In this document: piece after piece, positions 47,163 through 61,245 of the stretch
Position numbering within the stretch: position 1 is the stretch's first letter
Layout of the letters: every line of letters begins with the position of its first letter
Assembly (NCBI GenBank): GCA_020152595.1
Contig: JAIGNY010004337.1
Coordinates: 320,001-384,000, forward strand
Reading direction: 5' to 3'
From: Chiridota heheva
Lineage: Eukaryota; Echinodermata; Holothuroidea; Apodida; Chiridotidae
Length of the DNA: 64,000 bases
Notes under the pieces: generated by a model
What the model saw: only the letters and a program-made list of their open reading frames with translations
What the model was told of the DNA's origin: nothing
Databases searched by the model: none
Program-made: the position numbers and the translations under genes

Positions 47163-48043
47163 AACAGTGTATACTTGGACCCCTGGTGATATCTGATATT
47201 ATACCACAGTATACCCAGACAGCCCTTACTTTCAGTGTTAATGTACATTTAGTCCCATGTGGGTGGGGTGGGGTTCACGGAGAATGGAGTGATGATTGAT
47301 GGCATGTCACAAAATATCACACCACAAAATTTCAAATTTGTAACATAAATGTCTCAAATGTTGCATAATTTTTGGCATCTTTTTGCACAAAATGTCACAC
47401 CACCTTTGCCTTTGTCACCGTTAATTGGTTCAAACATCATGAACAGTTGAATATTCATAAAAATGATCGTTTTGTTATGTCTGTTTCATGAAAAATGAAA
47501 TCTACTACTAAAATGCATTCATCAAATTACCAATAAGTGTGAATGAATGGGTAAAAATGCCAGTATTGTCAGACTTTTAATACATCTGTTTATCTTTTAA
47601 TTTTGTCACAAAATTTCCAAAATGTCACAGATTTTGGACAATGAAAATTTGTCACAAAATGTCACCATGTCACAGATGATCCATGCTCTGGGTTCAGTAG
47701 GTGTTTTTCTCTTCCTTTTTTTTTTTTTATTTTTGTATAATAAATTTGTTATTGTACTGAAACAAAGCCTTATTACATGCACAGTACTGTATCTTGATGT
47801 TAATGGGAAGAGGCCTGAATCAAACTTGACATAAGTTGTATCTATTGTATAATATAAATTCACATACTCTATTTTTCACATTCTTTAAAACTAAATCTTG
47901 TGTTTTTCAAATGTAAATCATAATTCTTTGAAGTGGTGCAGCAAATTCACACCAAAAGTTTTGAGTCTCTGCCATGCCCCCAAGAAAGCATGAACAGAAT
48001 GTTGGAGTGACTGCAGTAACATTAAGAAAAGAAATGTAAAGAA
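47163..48043. other. Unassigned sequence with ACAAAATGTCAC repeats
   Basis: 47306-47670 has about ten scattered copies of GTCACAAAATNTCAC-like words, an old short repeat. No gene recognised. Confidence 0.5.
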
Positions 48044-48730
48044 TTAAAGGATTAGTTCAGGGGTCAAGCATATCCATCTTATATGAAAGAGGACTTCAAA
48101 AGAAACAAAATGGTGAAGAAAGCATTGCAAAATCTTATTCCGCTAAGGAGATATTCAAGTTTAAAGTTTGGTATCATTTGTGTAGAAACAACTGAAATCA
48201 GACTAGTTGTGGTGTCACAGCCTCAGATTCCTCAAAATCTTTATGTATTTTAAAGAAAGTTTATTTAATTTTTCATTATTTAAATTATCTTTTCTCAAAC
48301 TTTCTTCAGGTAATACATGTATATTATGAAGTCCCTTCCTAGATTTAGTTTTACTACTTTTTTGGCATGTCCCATGGTTTTTAAGCCACAAAATTGCAGG
48401 ACAAATTATGATAGAATACATAAAGACTTTTAGGAGTCTGAGGCTTTGACATCACAACTAGTCTGATTTCAGTCGTTTCTACACAAATAACACCAAACTT
48501 TAAACTTAAATATCTTCTTAGCGGAATAAGATTTTTGAATGCTTTCTTCACCATTTTGTTTCTATTGAAGTCCTCTTTCATATAAGATAAACATGCTTGA
48601 CTACTGAACTAATCCTTTAATATCTCCTTAACGGAATAAGATTTTTGAATGCTTTCTTCACCATTTTGTTTCTATTGAAGTCCTCTTTCATATAAGATGG
48701 ACTTGCTTGACCACTGCACTAATCCTTTAA
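48044..48730. mobile_element. TTAA foldback element, copy 6, with duplicated right end
   Basis: Complete element 48044-48620 (TTAAAGGATTAGTTCAG to CTGAACTAATCCTTTAA), followed at once by a second copy of the last 110 bp of the right arm (48617-48730). Confidence 0.9.
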
Positions 48731-49167
48731 ATACATAAAGATAAACTTGGCTGTCTGCCCAGTCACAGATCACAAATATTGCATGAATTCAAAACGATCA
48801 AACTTGGATCAGGTACAAAACTACAAGCAAATTAAAAAGCTAGTTTGCTTTTTCTAAATTCAAAAAATGATCTGCTCAGATTGTAATAATCTTACAACCA
48901 ATAGGATCTATAGAAATTGTTACATGTCCATAGACAGACCTGTAAAAAGCACCAAGCCAAATGCAAGTTTTTATTCATTTGGATCACATCCCAAAATTAC
49001 TTGCATTTCAATGAGGGTCTTCTGAAGACTATGAGGGTCAACAAAAGCTAATCAACTTACTGTGGGAGGTCAAAAGGAAGAACTCCAAAACAAAGAGTGA
49101 AGAACAAAGATCAAGAATTCAGAAGTCTCCAAAACGAAGAAGAAAGATTTTAAAATAAATTCTGCTG
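48731..49167. other. Unassigned intronic sequence
   Basis: No recognised gene or element. Confidence 0.4.
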
Positions 49168-49495
49168 GTTGAGAAGGAATTTTTGAGGGTCGAGAAGGCA
49201 TTTGTTGAGAGTCGAGAAGGCATTTGTTGAGGGTCGAGAAGGCTTTTATAAGGGTAGAGAAGGCATTTTTTGAGGGTCGAGAAGGCTTTTATAAGGGTAG
49301 AGAAGGCATTTTTTGAGGGTCAAAAGGCTTTTATAAGGGTAGAGAAGGCATTTTTTGAGGGTCAAAAGGCTTTTATAAGGGTAGAGATGGCATTTTTTGA
49401 GGGTCAAAAGGCTTTTATAAGGGTCGAGAAGGCATATTTTGAGGGTCGAGAAGATATTTTTTTAAGGGTCGAGAAAACATTATTTAAGGGTTGAT
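49168..49495. repeat. Tandem array, about 44-bp dimer of GAGGGT(C/A)GAGAAGGC
   Basis: Alternating half-units: AGGGTAGAGAAGGCATTTTT and GAGGGTCAAAAGGCTTTTAT. About 7 dimers; ends degenerate. Confidence 0.93.
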
Positions 49496-50619
49496 AATCT
49501 CCAAAACAGTACTGTACACAAGTAAACGTAAATAGGGTCAAAAACTGACCAAAAAAGATTATTTCTCAACCATCAGAATATATTTTTAATTTTTTCGTTC
49601 TTCAATTTGTCGTTCTTCGTTTTGGATATTTCTGAAATATTCGTTCTTCGTTTTGGACCTACCCAATAAACTGTAGTTGGCATGATTGCTGAAGCAATTC
49701 TCTGAAATGTAAAACTCACTGCACACAGAAATAAATGTTCAATGGTGCATGGGTTGTAAGGTAGGCTGGTAAGCTGCCTTCAAAGCACCGAAAAACTTGC
49801 CCGTGTGAAACTGCTCACATCAGTTAATATTATAATTATAATACAGTAAGTACTGTACCGTACATGGATGTAACGTTCAATGGTATAATCTAGTCTTCCA
49901 ATCATAAGATTGAAGGTTCCAATTCTAGAGCTTGCTGAGATTAAAATTGTCATCAAATCATCTGTACAGTATATGTAATTTAAATCATAAATGTAACAAT
50001 TTGTGTATTCAGCACACAAGACTAGCAGAACTTTGTTGTACTATATTGTAGCTTGGCATCCATACTCCCAAGTCCTGCCAAGTTGCTGCCCAGCAAGAGA
50101 AGAATATAAATTAAACAGCCAAAAAACAAACAGATTTGCTCGGTAAGGGAGGGGGATGGGGGGGGGGTGGGGGTAGTTTCCTTGAGCAGGTCTAATAAAG
50201 AAAAGTGCATCAGATACAGTGTAATACATACATGTATATTATTTAGATTTTTGTTGTTGCACATGTTCCCATTTTTTTTTTTAAACCTTGACTGCTGACT
50301 ACATGGCACAGTACAGTACAATAAGGGGGAAGCCTTGAAGAAAAACCTATTGACAAACAGACATGGCTATAACTTTCTGTCGAGAAGATAAAACTCAAAA
50401 CGCATTTCTTAAATCCCACCTGACAGGGGTGAATATTAAGTCCACTGCCACCCCCTCCCTCCCCATCACCAGGAATTGTGGCACTACTGACACAAAAAGT
50501 CTTGCTATCTACACCAGAAAGTTGTTTAACAGTAACCCAGAGTTGAATGAATAAACTCTCCTTGCCTACAGTACATGTCAGATGTACTGTACTGTTCTAA
50601 ACCCACTACCAGGGAGGAA
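49496..50619. other. Unassigned intronic sequence
   Basis: Two copies of ATTCGTTCTTCGTTTTGGA near 49615-49658 and a G-run at 50146-50176. No gene recognised. Confidence 0.4.
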
Positions 50620-50955
50620 GGGGGCACTTCCATATATGAGGTATATACTGTATACATGTGCTGCCCAAGCAGTCACCTTTTTTTCTTCAGAATTTTCGTA
50701 GTGCAGGTATCAAAAATCCAATCTCTCATACTGCTGGTCTCAACAAAATTGCATATTTTCATACTGCAGGTATCAAAAATCACCTATTTTTGTACTGCAG
50801 GTTATCAGATATCACTTACATTATTTTCATACTGCAGGTATCAAAATCATAAACTGTCACACTGCAGTTACCAAAAAAAAATAATCTCAAACTACAGTCC
50901 AATTTTGAAATTCTGGGCGGCACATACCTACCAAGTTTAGTATGAAAGTGCCCCC
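50620..50955. mobile_element. MITE with GGGGGCACTT ends, copy 1
   Basis: Left end GGGGGCACTTCCATATATGA; right end GTATGAAAGTGCCCCCC. The interior holds about six copies of CATACTGCAGGTATCAAAA. 336 bp. Related copies: 53184-53345 (partial), 61862-62064 (right part) and 62603-62963 (complete). Confidence 0.85.
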
Positions 50956-51347
50956 CTATCTCCCACCGGGGGTTCACACTATGCAACTACTCAATTCCAA
51001 AACAGACTTTAATTGAAACATGGAAGATTGAAAGTCAAGTTTCTTGTTGATGGATGAGATATCCTGTTAAAAAAATGGCCATTGAAAAACTATAAAATTC
51101 TAACATTATAAACATCATTGAACTGATCTTAAGTACTTGCAAATACATGCGTAACGTTAGGCTTCTCTAACTTTGTCAATAGTCATGCCAATGGACTGAC
51201 TTTTACGTGCAAACTACTTGTACAGTAAGATGACATTTAATCAATATCGTCGTTGACGTGCGATTTCATTTCATTTTCGCATTCATATTTTTTTACAGAT
51301 ATTCGTCAATGATCAATCATGAAACGAAGCAATTGAATGAGACTTAC

Positions 51348-51508
51348 TGCAGAAGACGTTTTTCTTTATCTTCTTCCTGCCTTTGCCGATCCAAAACTGC
51401 CTGAATTTGTAGTCGTTCCTCTTCAGTGAGATGGCTGAGATCCAAATCAGGTACCGGAGGTTTAGGTGAAGAAGGTTGTTTTGTAGCAGACTGTGTTGTT
51501 GTGGCCAT
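51348..51508 (-). CDS. RIM: RIM (Rab3-interacting molecule) homologue, coding exon 1
   Basis: First coding exon: 53 codons plus two bases. RIM is a presynaptic active-zone scaffold that binds Rab3 on synaptic vesicles and recruits Munc13 and calcium channels (known for the family). Seen here: start ATG at 51506-51508 with A at -3 and G at +4, and an in-frame TGA two codons upstream (51512-51514), which fixes the start. Residues 1-20 are Ser/Thr/Pro-rich. Residues 21-54 read as a charged helix containing SHLTEEERLQIQAVLDRQ, matching the first Rab-binding helix of RIM (SHLTEEER core). The exon ends at a GTAAGT donor (51342-51347) in phase 2, so codon 54 (Gln) is split across the junction. Rabphilin and Slp proteins also begin with such helices, but the zinc finger in exon 2 points to RIM. 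RIM1 and RIM2 cannot be told apart from this much sequence. Confidence 0.9.
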
Positions 51509-52096
51509 ACTTCACTTTTTCCCACCCAAAAAAATGGGATAGAATTAACGGCAAGATAATCCACTAATTGAGAAATAGTTCCATCATAAATCCATGATAA
51601 ATCCACAATGTTTTTCGTGTCCGTACACTTTTGATTTTTGTCCTTTTCAGAAATAAAGGTGTTGGCATGGTCTCAACATCATCAACTGCTGCAACGGCTT
51701 GATGAAGGAGGAAAAGTGACTATACTAACGTTAGGCCTACGGACGTACGTACACTACGCATGGAATACGTGTTTAGTGGGAGCGCGGTACACAATTAGCG
51801 TGTGTCATTGCAGTCGGTCATGAATAATACAGTAAGTCTGAATTATTTATGAGCATCATGGGCTGTTTTTATTTTCGGGTGGGGAAGATATAGTGATTAT
51901 GTTTTCTGTACGGAGGGGACAGGGGGAGAGTCAAGGGTGATTTATATTTTGGAAAATTGTCTACAATTGAATCAAGTGGGTTTTGCTCGGGGCATAGACA
52001 TTGAGTTTTCCGCGGGAATCACATGATTCGGGAAGTTGCTGGTGCCATTGATACAGTGGCAAGTCTATGGGTTGGGGTGGGAATATTGAGAGTTTA

Positions 52097-52362
52097 GCCT
52101 CCGAAAAAGTGCGTTAGAATAATTATAATTAACTCAATTATCATATGAATCATAGAAAACAGAAATCTCTGTGGGGGTAGGTAGCCTTTTGGTTTGTGGG
52201 GGTTGCGGGTAGCCAACCATCGGTTTGTGGGGGTCTTGTGGAGATTGGGCAGCCAGCCTTTTCGTTTGTGGGGAGAGTCGTAGCCAAATTGCTGATGGCG
52301 TAAACTGTTTCCATTATTGTACTTAAACAACGGTGACGTCTTTAAACTGTTCGGAGGCTGCA
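52097..52362. mobile_element. Small element with inverted AGCCTCCGAA ends
   Basis: AGCCTCCGAA at 52097-52107 and TTCGGAGGCT near 52350-52359. Inside are three imperfect copies of TTTGTGGGGGT followed by TAGCCAA. May be chance plus a short repeat. Confidence 0.4.
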
Positions 52363-53183
52363 CTTTACTGAATATCCAAAAAGTAACTTAAGCTCTTTTA
52401 GCAAAATATACCTTTTAGCAAATTTTTGGACCTGTTCACCCTTTAGGTAGCGAGGGGCAATTCATACGAAAATTGAAGAAATGTCCCGAAATCTTAGGAA
52501 AAAAAATCCTTAAAATTTGTTACAATTTCCACGAGAATTGTACTAATTAAAGCCTCCCCATTGACAGCAATGTTTAATGAAAACTTAATTGTACTAAAGC
52601 AATTATCTGCCTGCTTGTGACCAGGAAGTTATTTGGGTTCTTCATTTTCCAATATTTATGACGGTAAAATTGTCGAAAATCAAACACAGGTAGCATTTTT
52701 AGATCAAAGCAGAAAACCCAATTTCCGAAAATAGATCTTAAAGTTAATCTGTTAATTCGAACTGGCAAAATCCAAGTGTATATTCCTCAAAAGGTTTGGT
52801 CGTCACGTCGTGGGGAAAGTGGAAGGGGTGGGGGGGTGGGGGTGGGGAGGTACTAAAAACCATCCTTTTTTTATATTTCCATTCATTAATTGATGATGAA
52901 AATTCATTTAATTATTTTCTCATGGACTTTTAAGTTCTTTTGCATTTGGCCATTGTTTCAATCTGGGCAATTGCAAGGGAATTCACTCTCTTCCCAAAGT
53001 TTAAAATAAGAAATTCTGGCAAAATGTATCAATACTTTCAGTCAAGCAGTGATACATCCTAGGTTGAAAGAGCAAAAATCCAAAGAAATTGGGGCATCCT
53101 GCAGATTGCTCGTATAGTCCATCAATATTTGCAATAAAATTTAATGAAAATCCAAATTTAGCAAGAAAATCAAATTTCCAGGA

Positions 53184-53345
53184 GGGGGTGAGGGGGAAAA
53201 TTTTGTCCGTGAGGTATATGTAAATGTGCCGCTTGAGCAGATGCCTTTTTGCACCATTTTCGTAGTGCAGGTGTCTTTTTACTATATAAAAATAAAAAAA
53301 TGTACTAATTTTTGTATTCTCATGGGGGAGGCAAACACCCACGTT
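53184..53345. mobile_element. Partial copy of the GGGGGCACTT MITE
   Basis: GTGAGGTATATGTAAATGTG, GCCGCTTGAGCAGATGCC and TTTCGTAGTGCAGGT match the left half of 62603-62963. Confidence 0.6.
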
Positions 53346-54423
53346 TTGGGAAATTCATATATGTAGTGTATTATTTGGAGGGGAAATTTTTCGTTCAGGA
53401 TTATTTCCTGCCTCCCCCCCCTCCCCTCCCCTCCCTCCCACCACATTTTTTATTTTTATATAGGCCTATCACACATTTACAGGACATTTATAGTATTTTC
53501 ACATGATTTACTCGTTTTCAAGGTATTTTATTTTATAAAAATTCATAAATATTTTGTATGCCATAATAATATTACGAAATATCAGATACCAATACACAGG
53601 CGAGAATTAAGAGAAATTAAGGGACCCCTCCCCACATAGTAGGCTATGTAAAACCAGAAACAGAAAGGTTGTGTAGTTCCGATGCCTTGCTGCTGCTGTA
53701 GTGCAGATGGTAACGTATTAACATCTGAAGATATTGAGATCTGTTTAATTTCAAATTGTTAATCACTCAGATCCCCCAGAGATACCCATTTGAATTTCAT
53801 GTCAGCATATTTCATGGCCCCTTCCTCTTTAAACAGAGAAATGTTGAATATCTTTATGAAATCGAAACCATTTTACCTTTTCTTCCTTTCTTCTTTCACC
53901 CACAATGCTTATTTATGATGTTTGAAGCCCATCCATGTCTTCAAAGACTGTTTCTACGGTAACTTTAGTTACTCTTATCGAAGTATTTAAATACTGGGCT
54001 ACTTTTCATTCCGTAAAAATCGTCTGACTAGCCCAAAGTTCAAAATACTGCAATCGGAACCCAAAAAACGTTGTCAGCGAGAAATCAACCTGCAGTTTAG
54101 TGGAACATCCTAAAACTTATTTGCGGATGTTTGAATAGTTGAAAACAATTGTGAGGTAACTAAGAAAATTGGCGACTAAAATATCGAATCGGAGAACTTT
54201 ATCCCGTCAGTCCGTCGTGGTGCTAAACAGGTAAAGATTTTGGAAAATAGTATTATTTAGACTAATTGATATAAGAATATCCAAAAAGTAAGTTAATTTT
54301 CAATCATAAGTTTTCTACAACGCGTGAATTAAAAAAAAGCATAAGAATTGTAAAAAATCTATAACAACCCTCGTACGGTAATCCAATGTCAATCGTATGA
54401 GGGATGTGTATAATAACTAAAAT

Positions 54424-55200
54424 TTCCTTAATTCTCGTGCAATTTTTGGAAAACTTCTTTTATTTTGGGCAATTTTTCCTCGATTTTCCTTAATTTGTCT
54501 TCATTTTTCGAAAAATTTCTTTCATTATGGGGCAGTTTTTCCATCTTCGGTAAAATATCTTTAATTTTCAGGAAAATGCCTTTTCGGCGGAAAATTTTTT
54601 TCATTTTGGGGCAGTTTTTTTTATGATTTTTGGTAAATTTTCATCGGTCCCTTTTTTGGAAATATACTTCAATGTTTGTGACATTCTTCCAATGTTTATG
54701 AAATTTCTTTGATTTTCGTGCAATTTCCTTCAATTTTCTTCATTTCTATGTTTGTGATATCCCTTTCAATGTTTGGGAAATTTCCTTAATTCTCGTGTAA
54801 TTTTCGAAAAATTTTCTTTCTTTTGGGATAATTGTTATTATTTTTTATCTAAATTACTTCAATTCTCGGGAAATTTCGTTCAAAAGTTTTGGGGCAAATC
54901 ACTTTCAAAATTTAAAATTTTCTTTTATTCTCGTGCAATTTTTGGCGAAAAATCTCCTTCATTTTGGGGCACTTTTTCTTCAATTTTTGGTAAATGTTCA
55001 ACAATGTTTTGGAAATATCCTTCAATGTTTGGGATATCTCTTTTTCAATGTTTAGGAAATTTCAATAATTCTCTTCAATGTTCTTCATTTTGGAGGCAAT
55101 TTTTCTTCAATTTTTGATAAATTTTCATCAATTATCGTAAAATGATGCCAAATTTTACTAAAATTTCCAATGATTTTGCCAAAATCCCTCAATCTTTTTT
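54424..55200. repeat. Highly degenerate T-rich repeat tract
   Basis: About 780 bp of drifting words: TTCTCGTGCAATTTTTGG, TTCATTTTGGGGCAGTTTTT, TTCAATGTTTGGGAAATTTC, with the same order recurring (54438, 54780, 54920). An old tandem array; no coding sense. Confidence 0.75.
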
Positions 55201-55694
55201 AAGTAATTTTCCAATTGAAAGAAAACATGCAACAGGGATGGTGAAATCCTTTCAGGGAGTACCTTTCCCCTGCTGCCCGCTTATAAGACTATAAGACTCT
55301 GCACCCTTGTCCCAATATGTTTCCATTAATCATGACAAAACTGATCATAAAACACGTTTTGGGCTTGGTCCCCTGATATTTTATCCTGGCTCCACCCCTG
55401 GTTCTGGGGGTTGGAACCACTTCCTCCACTCCGAGAAAGTTCCAACATTTTTCATTACTACAATAATAAGCAGCACCCCCTACTGTGATTTTCATAGATC
55501 TGCCTCTGGGTTTTAAAGCAATAGCAACTTTGAGACCCAGCTATGCGAACCTGCGAATGACTCTTTGACAGTTTGATGTCAATTTTTCCCCTCCCATATA
55601 ATTGTGGGAATGAATCTTTGATTGGTGGTGGGTGCTAATACACTATAAATATCTGTGTTTTAAACTGACAAGTTTTTACATTAAGTTTTAAAAT

Positions 55695-58410
55695 GTAGAT
55701 GGATATATATGAAAATGCATTCGACTCCCTTGATTGTGATTTTATTATTTTGTCATATTTTAATTTTGGTCCTTACATTATAGGTGAAAACTTTGTATAT
55801 AGTAATGTTACTTCCAGTGTGACTAATAATGGGTATATTTATGTTTTTCCGTGTTTTAAGAGGAGTGCAACAAGCTTGTCTGCTCAACCCGTATTTGTTT
55901 ATTCCTTGTTCCGAGTTATTTGCGTCTATTGTTAACAGTCCGGTTCGCCCCCTTCCCCCCCCCCCCACCCCTCACCCTATTCCTCCCCCTCCTTCCCTAA
56001 CAGGGGAACAGTTTTGTTCTCCCGATCAGAGATCCTTTACAGAACCTTCCCACAATGCATCTATCTAAATTCAAAGTTTGTATAGGAATAACATAAGAAT
56101 CAGACACATTTCGAGCGCGAGGAACTCAACCACTGCGAAGGGTTTAAATTTGTCTTCACGATTTTAAATAATGGCATATGAATTATCTTTTCACCGTGCG
56201 CTTTTAAAATTCACCGTGCGCTTTTCGAGAAATTTTAAGAAAAGTGATGAAATCTTATTATGTATTGTCGTTAGGCAGTCGCGCTTTAACAAGCTTTTCT
56301 GAAATTATCAGAAATAACTTGGGGATTTCTAAAAAATATTTAGCAATAACTGCGTAATTGTAACGAAATTTGTTTTACTTTCGCAAAATTGAACATAAAT
56401 AAAGCAAACTTTGTTACAAACCTTCAATGAAACGACTGATAAACGTCTATGACTGAAACTTCGCAATAAAAATGGCGGCTCCCATGTATCACTGTAGACT
56501 CTGTGCGCATGCTCGAGTCTCCCGATCCGGGGACTTATTGAGTCCCCCCAATCGAAGAATAACACTAAAGATATAAAAGTGTAAACAGTTATGAAATAAA
56601 GAATATCGCAATACGCGGATGATCCGGTTCTGATAAGGAATTCAATCTCTGAGTGAAATCGATATTGTAATCTCCACGTGTTCGTGAACGTGTACCTCAG
56701 GTTTAAATATCAATGTTGATAAATGTTTTCTTTTCTTACTTGGTCACCCTCAAAATAGTATACCAGATTATTTTTCAAATAGATTACAAAGTCACTTTCA
56801 GCCCAATCCGTCATCTGGGTATCTCCTTTAAATTATCCAGACTTAACAGCTTAAGAATCTTTTTCACGTCTGGTCATCCCGATACCTAACTCCAATGGGT
56901 AAAATTACAGAAATCAAAAGTTTTGTGATTTCACAATTTGTTTATCTTTTTGCTGTTTGCCTAACCCTCCTGCTGGTTGTATTCGTGAACTCTACTCGAT
57001 TCTTTATACCTGTAATACACAGGTATACAGTTTATTTGGAACGGCAAACCGGAAAACAATTAAACGCTCCGTTTTAAATAATGATAAATGTAATGGTGGA
57101 TTCCATATGATCGATATTGTCATATTAATTAAGTCTTAAGTCTTCTTGGGAAAAACTTTATTGTAGTGATAATGTTTAGGTGCATTCTTAACAAAAACGT
57201 TTTTTTTTTTTTTTTTTTCATGTCAAATAAATTTATCAAGAAATGTGTGAGGCTTGGGATTGATTTCAATTTCTGTGAAGCTGTGAACTGTCAGACTGTT
57301 ACATGTGTTATGGGAATCAAAAATTCTAAACATCCATTTTGTAGCATTTGACAACCGTCATTTCGTCAATGCCAGTTTGTTAGATAAAAATGCTATCTAT
57401 GTAAGGAATTTCTTTGATACCAATGGTAAACCTGTTTCGTATTGTAATTTTGTTAGTAACTTTGGCATCACAAACCTGCCTTTCACTGTATATTTGGCAT
57501 TTTATCAGCTATTCTATATCATTGGCGTTCTAACTTCGAGGCCCTTGATTCTTGTAATTCTGTACGTTTTACTCAATGAATGTCCGCCTCCAAAACTACT
57601 TAAGTTGTTTACAAGGGCTTGATGTATCAGTATTCCGTAACACCATCTGCGTTAAAGCTCTGGTTATACAATGATGATTTTCAAAACATTAACGGAATAC
57701 CGCCTTTTCTTAGCCTTTTTTTTAAATGCTGTTAGAAATACTAAGTTACAGTGCTTTTAGTATCGCTTTATGCCCAGAATTTTAGGAGTCAACAGTTATT
57801 TAAATAGGCTAAACACTATTAACAGCCCTCTCTCTTCTTTTCGCGGTATTTAAAAAACTTAGGGTATCTGTTCTGGGACTGTCAATATGTCACTATTTGA
57901 AGAAAAAAATATATTATAGTTACTTTATGTTTACATCATGTTTTTAATTTATCACTAAGAACTAATTGTTTCGATTAATTAGATGACTTGAGGCATCCCA
58001 ACAACTTCTTTATTTTGAATGCTAATTTTGGTTTGTTTTTTTCTTGCAAAGTCAGCAATACCTTATCTAACGTAAGATAGCTTTTTTCTAAAAATTTCAA
58101 TTTGATATGCAGGTTGAATTTTACATTTTAAAGAATAACTCTAAAAATGAGCTACTGGATATTTGGAGAAACAATTTTTTCGTACATAATTTTTGTTCTG
58201 TATTTTGTACAGTATATACAATCACAACTTTTTGTATGTAACTCTTGTGCTGACTTGCTGATATCAGTCTTTCATATAACCCTGATTTCTTGTTTTGTCA
58301 CATGCAAGTCTCATTTCTTTTTCTGTACAATTGAACGTAATATTCTTATTTGTATTTGAATGTATGTAATTGTTTGTTCTACTGTATATATATATACCGT
58401 GAAATGAAAT
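55695..58410 (+). mobile_element. Decayed LINE with reverse-transcriptase remains (ORF2 C-terminal part)
   Basis: 5'-truncated, multiply frameshifted. In order: YENAFDSLDCDFI (55708 on), NVTSSVTNNGYI, RGVQQACLLNPYLFIPCSEL (frame shifted, near 55858), an insertion (about 55945-56570), QYADDPVLI with the YADD catalytic motif at 56612-56623, GLNINVDKC, KSFVISQFVYLFAV, SILYTC, SVLNNDKCNGGFHMIDIV, NFFDTNGKPVSYCNFVSNFG (57406 on), YHWRSNFEALDSC, LFWDC and ELLDIWRNNFF (near 58160), then a 3' UTR to about 58410. The GKP...GG pattern after the RT suggests the L1/Tx1-like side of LINEs (inference). It lies upstream of RIM, in opposite orientation. Confidence 0.85.
55945..56570. other. Insertion or foreign segment inside the LINE
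   Basis: About 600 bp breaks the reverse-transcriptase frame between SELFASIV and QYADD. Starts C-rich (55952-55993) and ends near CCCGATCCGGGGACTTATTG. It contains AAAATGGCGGCTCCCAT (56467-56483), a YY1-like word on the minus strand. No inverted ends seen. Confidence 0.5.
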
Positions 58411-58944
58411 AAATGGGGAAGGGGAGGGGAGGGGGAAATGTTGTATTTAAACAGGAGTCACAGGATCCACTATCAAAATGGGTGGAAATCTTGAAAGCAT
58501 GTGAATTGCACAAACTTATGTAAAAGTCAGTTTAAGATTACAGCTTTAGCCAATATGATGTATATTATACTGTAATAATAGACAAACCACTTCGTGCTTT
58601 AGTTTTTTTTTTTTTGAAGATTAAACGGATGTTTGGAAATCAACACACAAATTTAGCAACTGCCCCCCCTTTCCCCTCCCACATGATATTAAAATATTGT
58701 TCTTTCTTTTTTAGAGCCCCGCGTTATAAAATGCTTTGTACAGGCCTGTTAGGCCCGCACATGGTTAATCCGGCACTGCCTGTATTTTAGTACTAAAGAT
58801 ATAGTTTTTTTTTCTTTTCAATGCTTCTATCTTGTAACTAGCTTTTGTGTTAAAATAATCTTGCTTTTCAAATACAGCTCGTAATAACCTTTAACCCTAT
58901 AACAAACATCGTTTTACCTCACTCTGATTTCCAAATTTCCATTT
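58411..58944. other. Unassigned flank
   Basis: No recognised gene or element. Confidence 0.4.
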
Positions 58945-59055
58945 CTCATTATCAATCCTAAAGTCAGCATTTCTCATTATCAATCCTAAAGTCAGCATTT
59001 CTCATTATTAATCCTAAAGTCAGCATTTCTCATTATCAATCCTAAAGTCAGCATC
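58945..59055. repeat. Tandem array, 28-bp unit, 4 copies
   Basis: CAGCATTTCTCATTATCAAT followed by CCTAAAGT. Confidence 0.93.
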
Positions 59056-60579
<1,524 letters not shown>

Positions 60580-60829
60580 TATGAAGAATGCTTCATGTTA
60601 TATTTGGTATATATATATATATAACTCATGGTTGGCTCGTAATAAATTTGCCCTATTCTTTTAGTGATGACGTCATGCATATTACGATTGGTGCAGCTTG
60701 TTTTAAAAGAGCTGTAGGCTGACTAGTGAGGGCGTTTTGTTTTCACTTAATCATGCGAAATTAGCCAAATCAGAAATATCAAATATTAAACCATCCAAAT
60801 TGACAAAACATTATGCAATTCGAGACGAT

Positions 60830-61245
60830 TGTACTGGTACTTCCTTTCACATGGGATGTATTGATTCATCCATCGTGAATCGAAATATTTCACTTTAAAC
60901 CATCCAAATTGATAAATTATATCTGCTCTCCACCAGATGGGATGTACTTAGTACATCCATTCACATGGATGCATGGCATTAATACATCCATTGTAAATCG
61001 AAATTTTTCACTTTAAACTATCCAAATTGACAAAGCATATCTGATAACCAGACGGGGTGGACTGGTGGGATGTATTGGTACTTCCTTTCACATGAGACGT
61101 ACTGGTACATCAATTGTAATCATCCAAATTGACCAAGCATATCTGATCACCAGACGGTATGTACTGGTGGAATGTACTGGTACTTCCTTTCATATGAGAT
61201 GTACTGGTACATCCATTGTAATCATCCAAATTGATAAAACATATC
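60830..61245. repeat. Tandem repeat of about 105 bp, 4 imperfect copies
   Basis: The unit contains GATGTACTGGTACTTCCTTT, CACATG, CATCCATTGTAATC, ATCCAAATTGA and ATATCTGATCACCAGACGG. Confidence 0.85.

Larger units (their letters stand above)
21867..51347 (-). other. RIM intron 1 (29,481 bp)
   Basis: Phase-2 intron bounded by GTAAGT (51342-51347) and TTTTTTCCAG before 21866. It contains most of the tandem arrays, foldback elements, SINEs, hAT-like MITEs and RNase H-LINE fragments listed separately. I saw no further exon with RIM-like sequence inside it, although a short alternative exon could be missed by eye. Confidence 0.85.
51509..55690. other. 5' flank of RIM: UTR, promoter region and repeats
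   Basis: Immediately upstream of the RIM start codon on the minus strand. I see no convincing TATA box or CpG island. Contents: a small element with inverted AGCCTCCGAA ends (52097-52362), a G-rich run (52820-52850), a fragment of the GGGGGCACTT MITE (53184-53345), a pyrimidine run near 53411-53440 and a degenerate TTTTGG/TTTCCTTCAATTTT array (54424-55200). No host coding exon was recognised. Confidence 0.5.
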
